From Treponema sp. (GTDB lineage: Bacteria; Spirochaetota; Spirochaetia; Treponematales; Treponemataceae), in NCBI GenBank assembly GCA_017548565.1, contig JAFYZU010000009.1, positions 1 to 64,000 on the forward strand: 64,000 bases of DNA. Reading direction: 5' to 3'. Positions 31,466-41,000 of the stretch are shown in pieces. The stretch's first letter is position 1. Every line of letters begins with the position of its first letter. The notes under the pieces were generated by a model. The model was not told the DNA's origin, made no database searches, and saw nothing but the letters and a program-made list of their open reading frames with translations. Position numbers and translations under genes: made by a program.

Positions 31466-32071
31466 GCACCTGTTTAATAGTTTCAATGTATTTAATATAG
31501 ATAAATTCTCAACCCTAACATCCGACGGCACCTTAAGCACCGCACGTGTCATGTTCACAATTCCTTTTATTCCGGCACCAACAAGGCGGTTGGTAATGGT
31601 TTGAGCGTCCTTTTCGGGGACTGCAAGAATTGCGAGAGTTATTTTTTCCTGCTTTATTACCCAGTTCATATCGTGAGCAGGGTAGAGCGGAAAGTTCGAA
31701 CGCAGGATTTCAACCCGGTTTACGTTGGAATCAAAACCTGCCTTAATTACAAAACTGCTGCCTTCTACAAGCGATTCATCCAGAAGAGCGGCTCCAAGTC
31801 GCCCAAGTCCAACTATGCAGACATTTGTAATTTGTTGTTCAAGAGCGAGTGCCTGGTTTATTGCCTTCTGCAAGTCAACCGTATGGTACCCGTTTGAAAC
31901 TCCTTTGTTGTACCCAAGCAGCCAGAGATCGTGACGAATCAACGAATCCTTCCAGCCAGTCTGTCCGCTAATGTCCACCGAAGTGATTTTATCCTTAGGC
32001 CAGACACCGAGCAGATTAAGCAGAAGCAGCATACGCTTTCTGGTAGCTTCTGGAATTACAACTGTGGTCAT
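31463..32071 (-). CDS. rex: Redox-sensing transcriptional repressor Rex
   Basis: Represses fermentation and redox genes when NADH is low. The N-terminal winged helix spans about residues 8-80 (GWKDSLIRHDLWLLGYNKGV). A Rossmann domain follows with NVCIVGLGRLGAALL as the NAD-binding loop near residue 88, and the C-terminal helix LNTLKLLN is swapped between subunits. The 202-residue length matches the family. A palindrome TGTTAA-AAAT-TTAACA, matching the known Rex operator form of several Gram-positive and Thermotogales lineages, lies 96-113 bases upstream of the start. Rex therefore probably regulates itself, and perhaps serC and serA downstream. Confidence 0.92.
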   Translation of the reverse strand: MTTVVIPEATRKRMLLLLNLLGVWPKDKITSVDISGQTGWKDSLIRHDLWLLGYNKGVSNGYHTVDLQKAINQALALEQQITNVCIVGLGRLGAALLDESLVEGSSFVIKAGFDSNVNRVEILRSNFPLYPAHDMNWVIKQEKITLAILAVPEKDAQTITNRLVGAGIKGIVNMTRAVLKVPSDVRVENLSILNTLKLLNRC

Positions 32072-32134
32072 TATATGGGGTCTCCTTATTAAATGGAATA
32101 TAAATTCAAGAGTAAAAGTATGAATTTAAGCTGA

Positions 32135-32163
32135 ATTCTAACGAATTTTGTAAAAAAATGCAA
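32135..32163 (-). promoter_or_regulatory. Promoter of rex
   Basis: On the minus strand TTGCAT (32163-32158), a 17-base spacer and TAGAAT (32140-32135). The Rex-like palindrome lies just upstream of the -35. Confidence 0.5.
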
Positions 32164-32166
32164 ATA

Positions 32167-32184
32167 CTGTTAAAAATTTAACAG
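32167..32184. promoter_or_regulatory. Rex operator
   Basis: The 18-base sequence CTGTTAAAAATTTAACAG is symmetric apart from its centre and fits the TTGTTAANNNNTTAACAA form of Rex sites except at the outermost base pair. It lies next to the rex promoter. Confidence 0.65.
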
Positions 32185-32206
32185 AAAAAATAGATTGTCG
32201 GGTCAC

Positions 32207-32240
32207 AAAAAAAAGGAACCCGCTGTAACGGATTCCTTTT
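32207..32240 (-). terminator. Intrinsic terminator of the small lipoprotein gene
   Basis: On the minus strand AAAAGGAATCCG pairs with CGGGTTCCTTTT with one mismatch and runs into eight T. It lies 20 bases after the lipoprotein stop. Confidence 0.8.
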
Positions 32241-32260
32241 GTAACTTAAAATAAATTGTT

Positions 32261-32731
32261 TTATTTTGCCTTAAGCTCTGAAGTTATATTACTGCCATTT
32301 TCTGTAAAGGTTATAGTATAACTTTCAGAAACATCGCGTGTAGATTGGAAAACAGGTCTTGGATATTCCGTATTATCAGTTGTTAAAACTACATAATCAT
32401 TAGCGTTTTTATAGCCGTCATATGAAGAGTTTTTCATTGCTGTTTTTTTAGCATCAAAAGATTCTTTATCCATCCAATATAATTGAGCTCCGCCGCAGTC
32501 GTCCTTAAGCTGGAATTTCATAAGTCCGCCGGTAATTGTTTTTTTAACTGTTTTACCCGCTTCAACAATAAATACTTCTTTTGAAAATTTCTCATTGTAA
32601 TCTACATTAAGAACCAGATCCTTTGAAGTATTGTTTTTGATTGTAAAGGTTGCTGCAGGTGTATTAAACATACAGCCTGTTAAAAGTATTGCAAGCAATA
32701 CAGCCATAATACTAAAAGTGATTTTTTTCAT
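32261..32731 (-). CDS. Small lipoprotein with (AT)n-containing promoter
   Basis: A 156-residue exported lipoprotein: basic start, hydrophobic core and lipobox LTG-C with Cys20. The mature part is one predicted beta domain (TFTIKNNTSKDLVLNVDY, then VFIVEAGKTVKKTITGG) and matches no family I recognise. AGAGG precedes the ATG, and a strong terminator follows. Its promoter lies in the end of the upstream lytic transglycosylase gene and contains an (AT)9 tract between -35 and the -10 region, so expression may vary with repeat number. The function is unknown; surface exposure is inference. Confidence 0.8.
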   Translation of the reverse strand: MKKITFSIMAVLLAILLTGCMFNTPAATFTIKNNTSKDLVLNVDYNEKFSKEVFIVEAGKTVKKTITGGLMKFQLKDDCGGAQLYWMDKESFDAKKTAMKNSSYDGYKNANDYVVLTTDNTEYPRPVFQSTRDVSESYTITFTENGSNITSELKAK

Positions 32732-32769
32732 TCATAGCACCTCTTTTTAAAAAAAATTTTGATAATTTA

Positions 32770-32796
32770 ATCATATATATATATATATATTGTCAA
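32770..32796 (-). promoter_or_regulatory. Lipoprotein promoter with (AT)9 spacer
   Basis: On the minus strand a perfect TTGACA (32796-32791) is followed at once by (AT)9 (32790-32773) and then GATTAAATTATC. The nearest -10-like hexamers (TTAAAT, TAAATT) are 20-21 bases from -35. Loss of one or two repeat units would bring the spacing to 16-19. The TTGACA overlaps the stop codon of the transglycosylase gene. Confidence 0.6.
32773..32790. repeat. (AT)9 dinucleotide tract
   Basis: Eighteen bases of perfect AT repeat between the -35 and the -10 region of the small lipoprotein promoter. Dinucleotide tracts of this length change copy number by slipped-strand pairing. Confidence 0.85.
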
Positions 32797-33584
32797 TCTT
32801 CTTTTAAATCATTGACAAAGGATGAACTTACACCCGGGGCAATCTGACTTTCGTAAAAGGTCACTACTTCCTGAATAAAGGAATCGTCTATTTTTTTCTG
32901 ATATGAAATGATTTTTCCTATGTAATTGAGGGTGCTTTGCGGAGTCATGTTTGAACGTACACGTCCTGAGCCTGCATTATACATCGCAAGAGCGGTAACT
33001 TCATTTCCTGCCATCTTCATGCACATCCTTAAATGAGCCAGTCCATATCTGGCACTTGTCCTTGGATTAAAAAAATCTTCTTCCGTAAGCTGAGGAAAAG
33101 ATGCGCTGTTTAACTGAAACAATCCCCGGTCTGTAGTTCCGTTAAGATTATGACCAACTGCCGTAATTTTATATTTACTTTCTGTCCAAGCAAGTGCAAA
33201 GGCTAGGGAAACAGGGATATTGTTCTTTTCTGCTTCTGAAAGAATGGCAACTGCAACTTCCCTGTTACCGGTAATTCTGGTATAAAAGGTGATTACGGAG
33301 CTTCTTGATCTGGATGAACGGTATAAGGTTAATCCTTTGTCTGATGTGTTGTTGAAGGCAGCAAAAGAAACTTCGGTAAAGTAAGTGTTTTTATCTTCAA
33401 GCTCTTTTTCTGCTTCTTCTGTAAGGGGAATGCTGAAGGTAACCTTTGCCGGAAAAGGATTTTCTTTTTCCATGGAAGGAACGTATATATAAACTGCCAT
33501 TGCAGCTGCAATAAAAATGATGAAAATAACTGTAATGATAAAACAAGAAGCTGAAAATGTCCTGTCTTCAGTTTTTTTCGGCAT
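32793..33584 (-). CDS. Membrane-anchored lytic transglycosylase (SLT domain)
   Basis: Cleaves the peptidoglycan glycan chain. One N-terminal membrane segment (residues 12-36) anchors it, and residues 38-105 are a linker with no family match. Residues 108-235 are a soluble lytic transglycosylase domain: the catalytic Glu135 is in ALAWTESKY, followed by DRGLFQLN and ALAMYNAGSGRV. It may remodel the wall for growth or for assembly of periplasmic flagella. It starts eight bases after the upstream hypothetical gene, so they are cotranscribed. Its last codons overlap the -35 of the next gene. Confidence 0.92.
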   Translation of the reverse strand: MPKKTEDRTFSASCFIITVIFIIFIAAAMAVYIYVPSMEKENPFPAKVTFSIPLTEEAEKELEDKNTYFTEVSFAAFNNTSDKGLTLYRSSRSRSSVITFYTRITGNREVAVAILSEAEKNNIPVSLAFALAWTESKYKITAVGHNLNGTTDRGLFQLNSASFPQLTEEDFFNPRTSARYGLAHLRMCMKMAGNEVTALAMYNAGSGRVRSNMTPQSTLNYIGKIISYQKKIDDSFIQEVVTFYESQIAPGVSSSFVNDLKED

Positions 33585-33592
33585 TGCGTCCT

Positions 33593-34039
33593 CTATAAAA
33601 TGACTAAATCAGATTCTGCATTTTTGTCACCGGTAAAATACACGTATTGTGAATGCTTTACTGAAAGTGTTTCTATAAATCTTCCGGTAAAATTCATCCT
33701 TTGTATTTCTTCTGGAATAAAAAATCCGGTAACGCTCACGCAGTCCTTTATTCTTCTTGCAGTGTGATTGAATGCATTTATGAAAAGCTCTGCCTGTTCT
33801 TCAGATTTCAATTCCTTGTCTACAACCGGAATAAGAACGGCAAATCTGTTTTCTTCATCAAGAAGCTTCAGTCTGTTTCTTAATTCAGCAAGATATTCTT
33901 CGTTATAAAGCTCATCCTCGAGTTCTGCTTCGGACCATTTAATCTGTATTTTTTCGAGCGATGATAAATCTACCGGGCTGTCATCTGCAATTCTATATAA
34001 ACTGTTGTTTTTTACCTTGAATAGTTGTTCTAATTTCAT
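33593..34039 (-). CDS. Conserved hypothetical cytoplasmic protein
   Basis: A 148-residue acidic protein without signal peptide or membrane segment. The middle FAVLIPVVDKELKSEEQAELFI followed by a helix and VTGFFIPEEIQRM suggests an alpha/beta fold, and the C-terminus is YVYFTGDKNAESDLVIL. No family is recognised. It is followed after eight bases by the lytic transglycosylase gene and is preceded by a terminator, so it opens a two-gene operon and may help wall-linked functions. This is inference from context only. Confidence 0.7.
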   Translation of the reverse strand: MKLEQLFKVKNNSLYRIADDSPVDLSSLEKIQIKWSEAELEDELYNEEYLAELRNRLKLLDEENRFAVLIPVVDKELKSEEQAELFINAFNHTARRIKDCVSVTGFFIPEEIQRMNFTGRFIETLSVKHSQYVYFTGDKNAESDLVIL

Positions 34040-34056
34040 TCTGTACCTTGTATAAA

Positions 34057-34095
34057 CAAAAAAACGGTGAACTCAAAAATCAATGAGCCACCGTT
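34057..34095 (-). terminator. Intrinsic terminator of the PTS IIA gene
   Basis: On the minus strand AACGGTGG pairs with CACCGTT, with a second inner CTCA / TGAG stem, and runs into a T run. It ends the PTS gene 30 bases after its stop. Confidence 0.75.
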
Positions 34096-34125
34096 CTTCC
34101 TGCAATCTTTATTTTCAAAAGATTT

Positions 34126-34572
34126 CTACTCTGTAAGGATTCTGATAACTTCAGCCTTATCCTGAGTATCAAGAATTTCCTGACGTTTTTCAGGGCTCTT
34201 GAAAAGTAAACTGACTTCTGCCAGGAATTGAAGATGTGGACCTGTTTTATTTACAGGTGAAAGTGTCATAATGAAAATCCGGCATGGTTCCTGATCTAAT
34301 GAGTCAAAATCTACCGGATTGTCAGATATACCAATGCATGCAACTAAATCTGTAACTGTATCTGTTTTGCCGTGTGGAATTGCAATACCATGCTTCATTC
34401 CTGTAGACATTTTTCTTTCGCGGTCGAGTACGCATTCTTTTGCGGCAGCTTTATCTGTAACCTTTCCGGCCTTGAATAAGACATCAAGCATCTCATCTAC
34501 GATTTCTTCTTTAGTAGTTCCTTTTAAGTGAAGGTTTACTGTGTCTGTTGTTAATACTGTTTTTAAGTCCAT
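34126..34572 (-). CDS. PTS IIA domain protein (EIIA-Ntr / fructose type)
   Basis: A 148-residue EIIA type 2 domain, the whole protein. The phosphorylated His67 lies in HGIAIPHGKT. The FIMTLSPVNKTGPHLQFLAE segment is the second hallmark. No IIB or IIC sugar-transport partner is encoded nearby, which favours a regulatory role of the PtsN kind over sugar uptake. Treponemes often keep partial PTS systems that signal rather than transport. It is divergent from pgi, with 163 bases between them, and followed by a terminator, so it is a single-gene unit. Confidence 0.9.
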   Translation of the reverse strand: MDLKTVLTTDTVNLHLKGTTKEEIVDEMLDVLFKAGKVTDKAAAKECVLDRERKMSTGMKHGIAIPHGKTDTVTDLVACIGISDNPVDFDSLDQEPCRIFIMTLSPVNKTGPHLQFLAEVSLLFKSPEKRQEILDTQDKAEVIRILTE

Positions 34573-34674
34573 AGTAATAATAATTTTAATCTTGTTGCTT
34601 TTTTTGTCAAGGTTAAAAACCCCTATTTCATTAAAATTTATGATTTTTTAAAATGTTTCAAAAATTAAAGGATG

Positions 34675-34704
34675 ATGACTAAAAGCATTAAAATCACTAT
34701 ACTA
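34675..34704 (+). promoter_or_regulatory. Possible pgi promoter
   Basis: TATACT (34699-34704) is a good -10. A weak -35 (ATGACT, 34675-34680) lies 18 bases upstream. The ATG is 31 bases further on with an AGAGG site. Confidence 0.35.
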
Positions 34705-34735
34705 TGCGCATATTCATACATATCAGAGGTTCTTT

Positions 34736-36319
34736 ATGATTACATGGTCAAATGCAGATAAACTTGCTTCATGGAAAAAGTTAATGTCTTTAAAAGGAAT
34801 GGTAAGTGTAAAGGAACAGTTATCATCTCCGGATGCTGTAAAAAGAGTAAATGATTATAATATTAAAATGGGCGGAGGTCTTACCTTCAATTATGCCGCA
34901 AAACAGGTTAACGAGCAGATAATCAAAACTTTTGCAGAATTTGCACAGGAACAGCAGCTTATAGAAAAATATGAAGATCTGCTTAACGGTTCTGTAATCA
35001 ATACCGGTGAAAAAAGAATGGTTCTTCATCAGCTTGCACGCGGTCAGCTCGGAAAGGATGTTATTGTTGACGGTGTAAATAAAAAAGGTTTTTATGCCGA
35101 ACAGGTAAAAAAGATTGCTGATTTTGCGAACGATGTTCATTCAGGAAAAATCGTGAACGAAAAGGGCGAAAAATATACAACCGTATGTCAGATTGGAATC
35201 GGCGGTTCTGATTTAGGTCCTCGTGCAATGTATCTTGCTCTTGAAAACTGGGCAAAGAAAAACAATACATTCAAAATGCAGGCTCATTTTATTTCTAACG
35301 TTGACCCCGACGATGCATCTTCTGTATGTAAATCAATTGATATTTCAAAGACAATTTTTATCCTCGTTTCAAAATCTGGAACGACACTTGAAACTTTAAC
35401 CAATGAATGCTTCGTAAAGGATTTTATAAAAAAAGCCGGCTGCGATGCTTCAAAACATATGATTGCAGTTACATCAGAAACATCACCGCTTGCCCACAAT
35501 CCTGACTATATGGCTGCTTTTTATATGGATGATTATATCGGCGGACGTTATTCATCAACCTCTGCTGTAGGCGGTGCAGTTCTTAGTCTTGCTTTTGGTC
35601 CTTCTGTATTTGCAGATTTTCTTTCGGGCGCTTTAGAAGAAGATAAACTTTCATTGAATAAGGATATTACAAAGAATGCCGCTTTAATGGATGCATTAAT
35701 CGGTATATATGAAAGAAACGTTCAGAATTATCCTTCAACTGCAATCCTTCCTTATTCACAGGCGCTTTCACGATTCCCAGCCCATCTTCAGCAGCTTGAT
35801 ATGGAGTCAAACGGAAAATCTGTAAACCGCGACGGAGAACCTTTGAACTATGTTACCGGTCCTGTAATTTTCGGCGAACCGGGAACAAACGGTCAGCATT
35901 CATTCTATCAGCTGCTTCATCAGGGAACGGATATTATTCCCCTTCAGTTCATCGCTTTTCAGGAAAATCAGACAGGTGATGATGTCGTAATTGAAAACTC
36001 TACAAGTCAGGTTAAGCTTTGTGCAAACGTAACTGCACAGATAATCGCTTTTGCCTGCGGTAAAAAAGATGATAATCCGAACAAGGCATTTTCAGGAGAA
36101 CGTCCTTCAAGTCTTATTTATGGAAAGACTCTTGATCCTGCATCTCTTGGTGCGCTTCTTGCTCATTATGAAAATAAGGTAATGTTCCAGGGCTTTGCAT
36201 GGAACGTAAATTCCTTTGATCAGGAAGGTGTACAGCTTGGCAAGGTGCTTGCAAAAACCGTGCTCAGCGGAAAGATGGATGGTGCTTTAGAAGCATTTGC
36301 AGGACTTCTCATAAAATAA
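34736..36319 (+). CDS. pgi: Glucose-6-phosphate isomerase
   Basis: Interconverts glucose 6-phosphate and fructose 6-phosphate in glycolysis. Motifs include IGIGGSDLGPRAMYLAL for the phosphate, VSKSGTTLETL, the family segment GGRYSSTSAVG, QLDMESNGK and GEPGTNGQHSFYQLLHQG with the active-site Glu. The 527-residue length is normal for the bacterial form. AGAGG precedes the ATG, and a -10 hexamer lies 31 bases upstream of the start. It is followed after ten bases by a secreted protein gene, so the two may share a transcript. Confidence 0.97.
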   Translation: MITWSNADKLASWKKLMSLKGMVSVKEQLSSPDAVKRVNDYNIKMGGGLTFNYAAKQVNEQIIKTFAEFAQEQQLIEKYEDLLNGSVINTGEKRMVLHQLARGQLGKDVIVDGVNKKGFYAEQVKKIADFANDVHSGKIVNEKGEKYTTVCQIGIGGSDLGPRAMYLALENWAKKNNTFKMQAHFISNVDPDDASSVCKSIDISKTIFILVSKSGTTLETLTNECFVKDFIKKAGCDASKHMIAVTSETSPLAHNPDYMAAFYMDDYIGGRYSSTSAVGGAVLSLAFGPSVFADFLSGALEEDKLSLNKDITKNAALMDALIGIYERNVQNYPSTAILPYSQALSRFPAHLQQLDMESNGKSVNRDGEPLNYVTGPVIFGEPGTNGQHSFYQLLHQGTDIIPLQFIAFQENQTGDDVVIENSTSQVKLCANVTAQIIAFACGKKDDNPNKAFSGERPSSLIYGKTLDPASLGALLAHYENKVMFQGFAWNVNSFDQEGVQLGKVLAKTVLSGKMDGALEAFAGLLIK

Positions 36320-36329
36320 AGAGGTTTTT

Positions 36330-37043
36330 ATGAAACGACTGGGTTTATCAGCCTTCTTGCTTTTGTTGATGTCTGTGCTTACTGCAGAAAATTATCTGGA
36401 GCTTGCAGGTACGCTTTTCATCCCTTCTACTGCCGCCGAAGAGCATTTTGAAATATCAGGTGTCCTTAAAACAGATTTTAATTTTACAGAAAAACAGACG
36501 GTCGATTTAAAAGCGGGCTTTAATATAAACGGCGGATTTACAGGATTTACGGAAAATGCAGTTTATCGTCCAGTTCCTTCAATAATCGATATGGATATTT
36601 TCCAGTTCAACATTGCGGCAGAACAGTTTTTTCACTGGCGGTATCTTTATGATGTAAGCAATCAGATGGATTTTATGATTGGTCCTCATTTTGAATTTGT
36701 TTTTGCCGGTTCATGGTTTTTAGACATAAGCCTGTATTATCTTTTCAAGCTTTGTATGATAAGCGGAATTGAAAAACCGTTCGGCATTAATGACGGACAT
36801 TTTGCAGTATCAGTCAGAAAACAGTTCAATCAATCGTTTGCGGTTGATGTTTCGGTTTCTTCTTTTGATTATTTTTATTATCCGAGATTCTTAGTTCCGG
36901 TTTTTGCCTTGAACTTTGAATACAGGGCTTCTGAAGAGCTTTATTTTTTCAATCAGTTAAAAGTTCGCTATGTAGATATGTTCACTTTATCTGCATATTT
37001 TGAAACCTTCCAGATTGTAATTGGTGCAGGAGTAAAATTATAA
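36330..37043 (+). CDS. Secreted beta-rich protein, possible outer membrane protein
   Basis: A 237-residue protein with a cleavable signal peptide (RLGLSAFLLLLMSVLTAENY). The mature part alternates short amphipathic strands rich in Phe, Tyr and Asp, with repeated aromatic strand ends such as FEFVFAGSWFLDISLYYLF and LNFEYRASEELYFF, consistent with a small outer membrane barrel. No family is recognised. Its stop and the start of the phosphoesterase gene share TAATG, so the two proteins are coupled. AGAGG lies five bases before the ATG. Confidence 0.7.
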   Translation: MKRLGLSAFLLLLMSVLTAENYLELAGTLFIPSTAAEEHFEISGVLKTDFNFTEKQTVDLKAGFNINGGFTGFTENAVYRPVPSIIDMDIFQFNIAAEQFFHWRYLYDVSNQMDFMIGPHFEFVFAGSWFLDISLYYLFKLCMISGIEKPFGINDGHFAVSVRKQFNQSFAVDVSVSSFDYFYYPRFLVPVFALNFEYRASEELYFFNQLKVRYVDMFTLSAYFETFQIVIGAGVKL

Positions 37044-37924
37044 TGAAGAAATCTTTTTTATTTTTGATTTTATGTTTACTTTTTACATCATGCAAATACG
37101 GACTAACACAGGCTTTGTACAGAAAACACGGGGTAAATGAACGTTCAGCACAGATTAAAACAATCGCAAATCCTGTTACCGATGAACAGGCTGCTTCAGT
37201 TTATTCCATTATATTGGTTTCTGACATCCATTTCGGCTCCTCTCGTGAGCGCTCAGATGAACAGTTTCTCAAGGCTTTTGAAGAATTATGTGAAGCTTCA
37301 GATACAGCCCTTCATCCTTTGTTTGCAATCAATGTCGGTGACATGACAGAAACTGCCTCAGAAAAAGAATATGGTGATTTTCTGGATTTATGTAATTCAA
37401 TGAAGCAGATTGCCCTTGAAAAAAACAGCAATGACACTTTCGAGGTTTATTCGATTTTAGGAAATCATGATCTTTTTAATGACGGATGGAATATTTATAA
37501 AACGAAGGTTGTTCCATATACATCTTATTACAGATTTTATACCGGCAGTGATGATAAAAAAATAGGCTGGTATTTTCTTGATTCTGCGAGTGGTTCACTT
37601 GGTACAAAACAGATAAAGAATCTTGAGTACGAAATGAAAAATGATCCTTGTGTAAAAATAGTTATAAATCATTATCCTTTGTACGAGCATAACGCCTTTT
37701 ATTTTGCAATTCAGAATACCGATGAAGCAGACAGGCTTTTGAGTCTTTTTGCAAAGAATAACGTAAAGCATGTTTTTGCGGGGCATTTTCATACCGGCTG
37801 GGAATACGATCACGGGTGTTTTAAAGAAACAGGAGTAAAGGGTTATCTTGGAAAAAGAAAGTTTGCTTTATTAACGATAGATCAGCAGAACGGTGTTTTT
37901 AACGTAAAACATTTTGAATTTTAA
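37043..37924 (+). CDS. Lipoprotein metallophosphoesterase
   Basis: Calcineurin-type phosphoesterase anchored as a lipoprotein (lipobox FTS-C, Cys17). The five metal-binding blocks are visible: SDIHFG near residue 60, VGDMTE near 99, LGNHDLFND near 140, NHYPLYEH near 210, and AGHFHTGW near 244. The two-metal site appears intact and should hydrolyse a phosphate ester in the periplasm; the substrate is unknown. The start overlaps the preceding stop by one base. The next gene lies 129 bases on, with no clear terminator between. Confidence 0.9.
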   Translation: MKKSFLFLILCLLFTSCKYGLTQALYRKHGVNERSAQIKTIANPVTDEQAASVYSIILVSDIHFGSSRERSDEQFLKAFEELCEASDTALHPLFAINVGDMTETASEKEYGDFLDLCNSMKQIALEKNSNDTFEVYSILGNHDLFNDGWNIYKTKVVPYTSYYRFYTGSDDKKIGWYFLDSASGSLGTKQIKNLEYEMKNDPCVKIVINHYPLYEHNAFYFAIQNTDEADRLLSLFAKNNVKHVFAGHFHTGWEYDHGCFKETGVKGYLGKRKFALLTIDQQNGVFNVKHFEF

Positions 37925-38053
37925 TCAGATTCAGACTCTTTCCGGAAAAAAGTGTTGAAATTTCCTCATTATGCCGAAAATTTAAGTGTAAAAGTGTAAA
38001 TTTCTTAAAAAGAATTTGCAATTTAGTCATTTTAAATCAATAATGGTAGTGCT

Positions 38054-41000
38054 ATGAATGTATTTAAAAGAGTATTATTATTAACATGTATTATCGGCTG
38101 TTTTACGTTCACAGGATGTGAAACAGGTCTTGGTGAAGAGATTGATCTTGAAGCACCAGTTCTTACTATTACTTCTCCTGAAAAATTCTCTTATCAGCCT
38201 TTGAATTTTATTCTGCGCGGTACTTGTTCGGATAATAAGGGAGTTACGAAGGTTGTTGTTTCTAACAAGGAATCCGGAAAAGTTTACGGAAACGCTGTGA
38301 TATCAGGAAATGACTGGCAGTTCGAAATGAATCTGGTTCAGGAAGAAGAAGGAGAAATTACTTTCCTTTGTTCTGCCTATGATGAGTTCGGAAACAGTTC
38401 GACAAAATCTGCACGAAACATCACGCTTCTTGTAGATGAACACGCTCCGGAAGGCTCTGGCTGGTATGTAGAACGCGGAAATAATAAACCTGTTAATTTA
38501 AAGGATAAAGAATATCTCGAAAATCTTGACTATACGCTTTCGGTAAACAAGGATGTTCCGCAGAATGAAACTGTATATATTCATGCAAGCTTTTATGATG
38601 CTATGAACATCGATACTATTACCATAAAGCTTTATGAAGACGGTTACCAGACTCCTAAACTCCAGAAAACTGTTACTGCACGTCCATCAGATATCAATTA
38701 TATTGGTGAAGGAAAATCAATGTATTCACCGGTATTTATGTTTACTCACAGTGAATTTTCGGCTGCAGGACTAGGCACCGGTAAGCATTACATGAGGGTT
38801 AAATATTACTCGAAAGATAATGACAGTGCCGACAATTATAACGAAAACGAAGGTGACACAGAAGCATATTTCCTCTGGTGGCCTGAAAGTGATAAACCAA
38901 ATTTCCAGATTAATAATATAGTAAACGGTGAGCTTTCTGTAAGCGTTGGAAGTTCCATCCCTCTTGATATTTTTGATGATGACGGACTTTCTGAATACTA
39001 TGCAGCACTTACCGATACATCTGTTAATTATTCCGAAGCTACGATTATTTCCAATGCATCGACCAGAACTACAATATTTGGCGGAACTTCTACAGAAGCG
39101 CATCCTATCGTAAAAAGAACATCTTTCCCGAATAAAATTACACAGCAGGACAGCCCTAGTATTACAGCTCCAGGAACTCCGACTCAGATGTATCTTTATG
39201 TTGCTGCAAAGGATGCAAAGGAAAACGGTGGAACTGAAAAATGGAACTGCCGCAGGGTTTCTGTAAAGGTTACAGATACAAGTAAACCGCTTTTATTCAT
39301 TGAATCTCCTCAGCAGAATACAATTCCTGAAATTGCAGCCGGTGGAAGCGGAACAAGCTTTAAGATTACAGGTTACAGTCTTGATTCTAAAGGTTCTGAC
39401 TTTGTAAAAATCATTTATATTCCTGATGATCCTTCAAATTCTTTAAATAATACTGCAGAAAAAAAATCAGAAAGGGCAAAGGCTCTTTTTACACAGTATG
39501 AATCTGATACTACTGCTAAGAAGGTAATTTCCGGTACAAATGAAGTTATATGGTATAAAAAACTCGGAACAGCACAAGATCAGGGCACCTGGAAAAAACA
39601 GTTGTTTGAAATTTCCATGGAGCTTCTGTCAGATTTCAAGAACAAGAACGGAACATCTACCGCAAAAGAAACAAAATATTTTGAAATCTTCCTTCGTGAC
39701 CAGGACGGAAACGATGTTAATAAACCATTTATAGTTCTCGGTGACAACATAAGACCTGGTATAGATATTATTTCTCCAAATAAACAGCTTGCAGTTCATA
39801 ACTTCGAGGAAAATGACCTTACGATCCAGTTCAAGGCATCTAAGGATTCAGGACTTGGAATTGATACAAGCAAATATAAGGTAACGACAAAAATCGGTTC
39901 CCAGAACTACCAGTGGGTTGTAAAGAGTGGTGAAATTTCTGTTAATGCAACTACAGGGGTTGGAACGCTTACAATTCCAAAAGCAACCTTGAAAACCTGG
40001 ACAACAACGGAATCGCAGCCGACATTTACTTTCTATGCGACAGATAAGCTTGGAAACGGTGGTGAAGGTGAAGGTGAACGAACTGTTATTTTAAGTACAA
40101 ATCCTGCTCCTGTTGCAATTACAGTAGATAAGGGTGAAGGAACTTATAAGCAGGGTGATATCCTCAGATTTAAGGTTACCTTTACAAAACAGGTTAAGGT
40201 TACCGGTACTCCAAAGCTCAGATTAAAATACAGTAATTCAGACAGTACATTTAAATATGCTGCTTATGAAAGCGGTTCAGGCTCGAATACACTTCAGTTT
40301 AAGTTTACCGTACCTGAAGGCGCTGAGTCACAGAAGCTTTTATGTACAGGCTTTGATACGACAAGTGAAAATGTTCTTTCGGGTGGTGCAACTATAAAAG
40401 CAACTGAGCTTGGTGAAAACAACATCTTTACCTCTATGAGCGGGGTTTCTATCTTCAGTGATACAAAAACAATAAAGCTTGATGGTGTTTCGCCTGTAAT
40501 CAACAGTGTTTCAGTAGTTGCTGCGGATGGAAACAATTACTGTACGAAAGATAAAGTAATCCGTGCTACAGTTAAATTTTCTGAAGCAGTCCGAATCGAA
40601 GGTTCTCCAGCTCTTATCTTAAAAGTGAATAATACAAACGTAAGCTTCACTTTTGAAAACTGGAACGAAGACGAAATTGTATTCAAGCATTCAGTTACAA
40701 CATCAGATCCAGAGGGAACACTTAAATGGGCCGCATCGTATGCCTTTACTTCTCCTGGTCTTATAAAGGACTCTCCAGGAAACTCACTTTCACTTTCAGG
40801 TAATGCATCAGGAAATTCAAGTGTTGTAATCGATTATACTGCTCCTACAAGCGCTCCTACGATTACTCCTGCTGCAGGAACTTATAATGAAGAAAAGACA
40901 ATAGCTCTTTCAAATATTGAATCAGGCGGTACTGGATATTTCTCAAAGGACGGCGGAATTTCGTGGACAGGTTATTCTTCTGCAACTAACGCTCAGAAAA

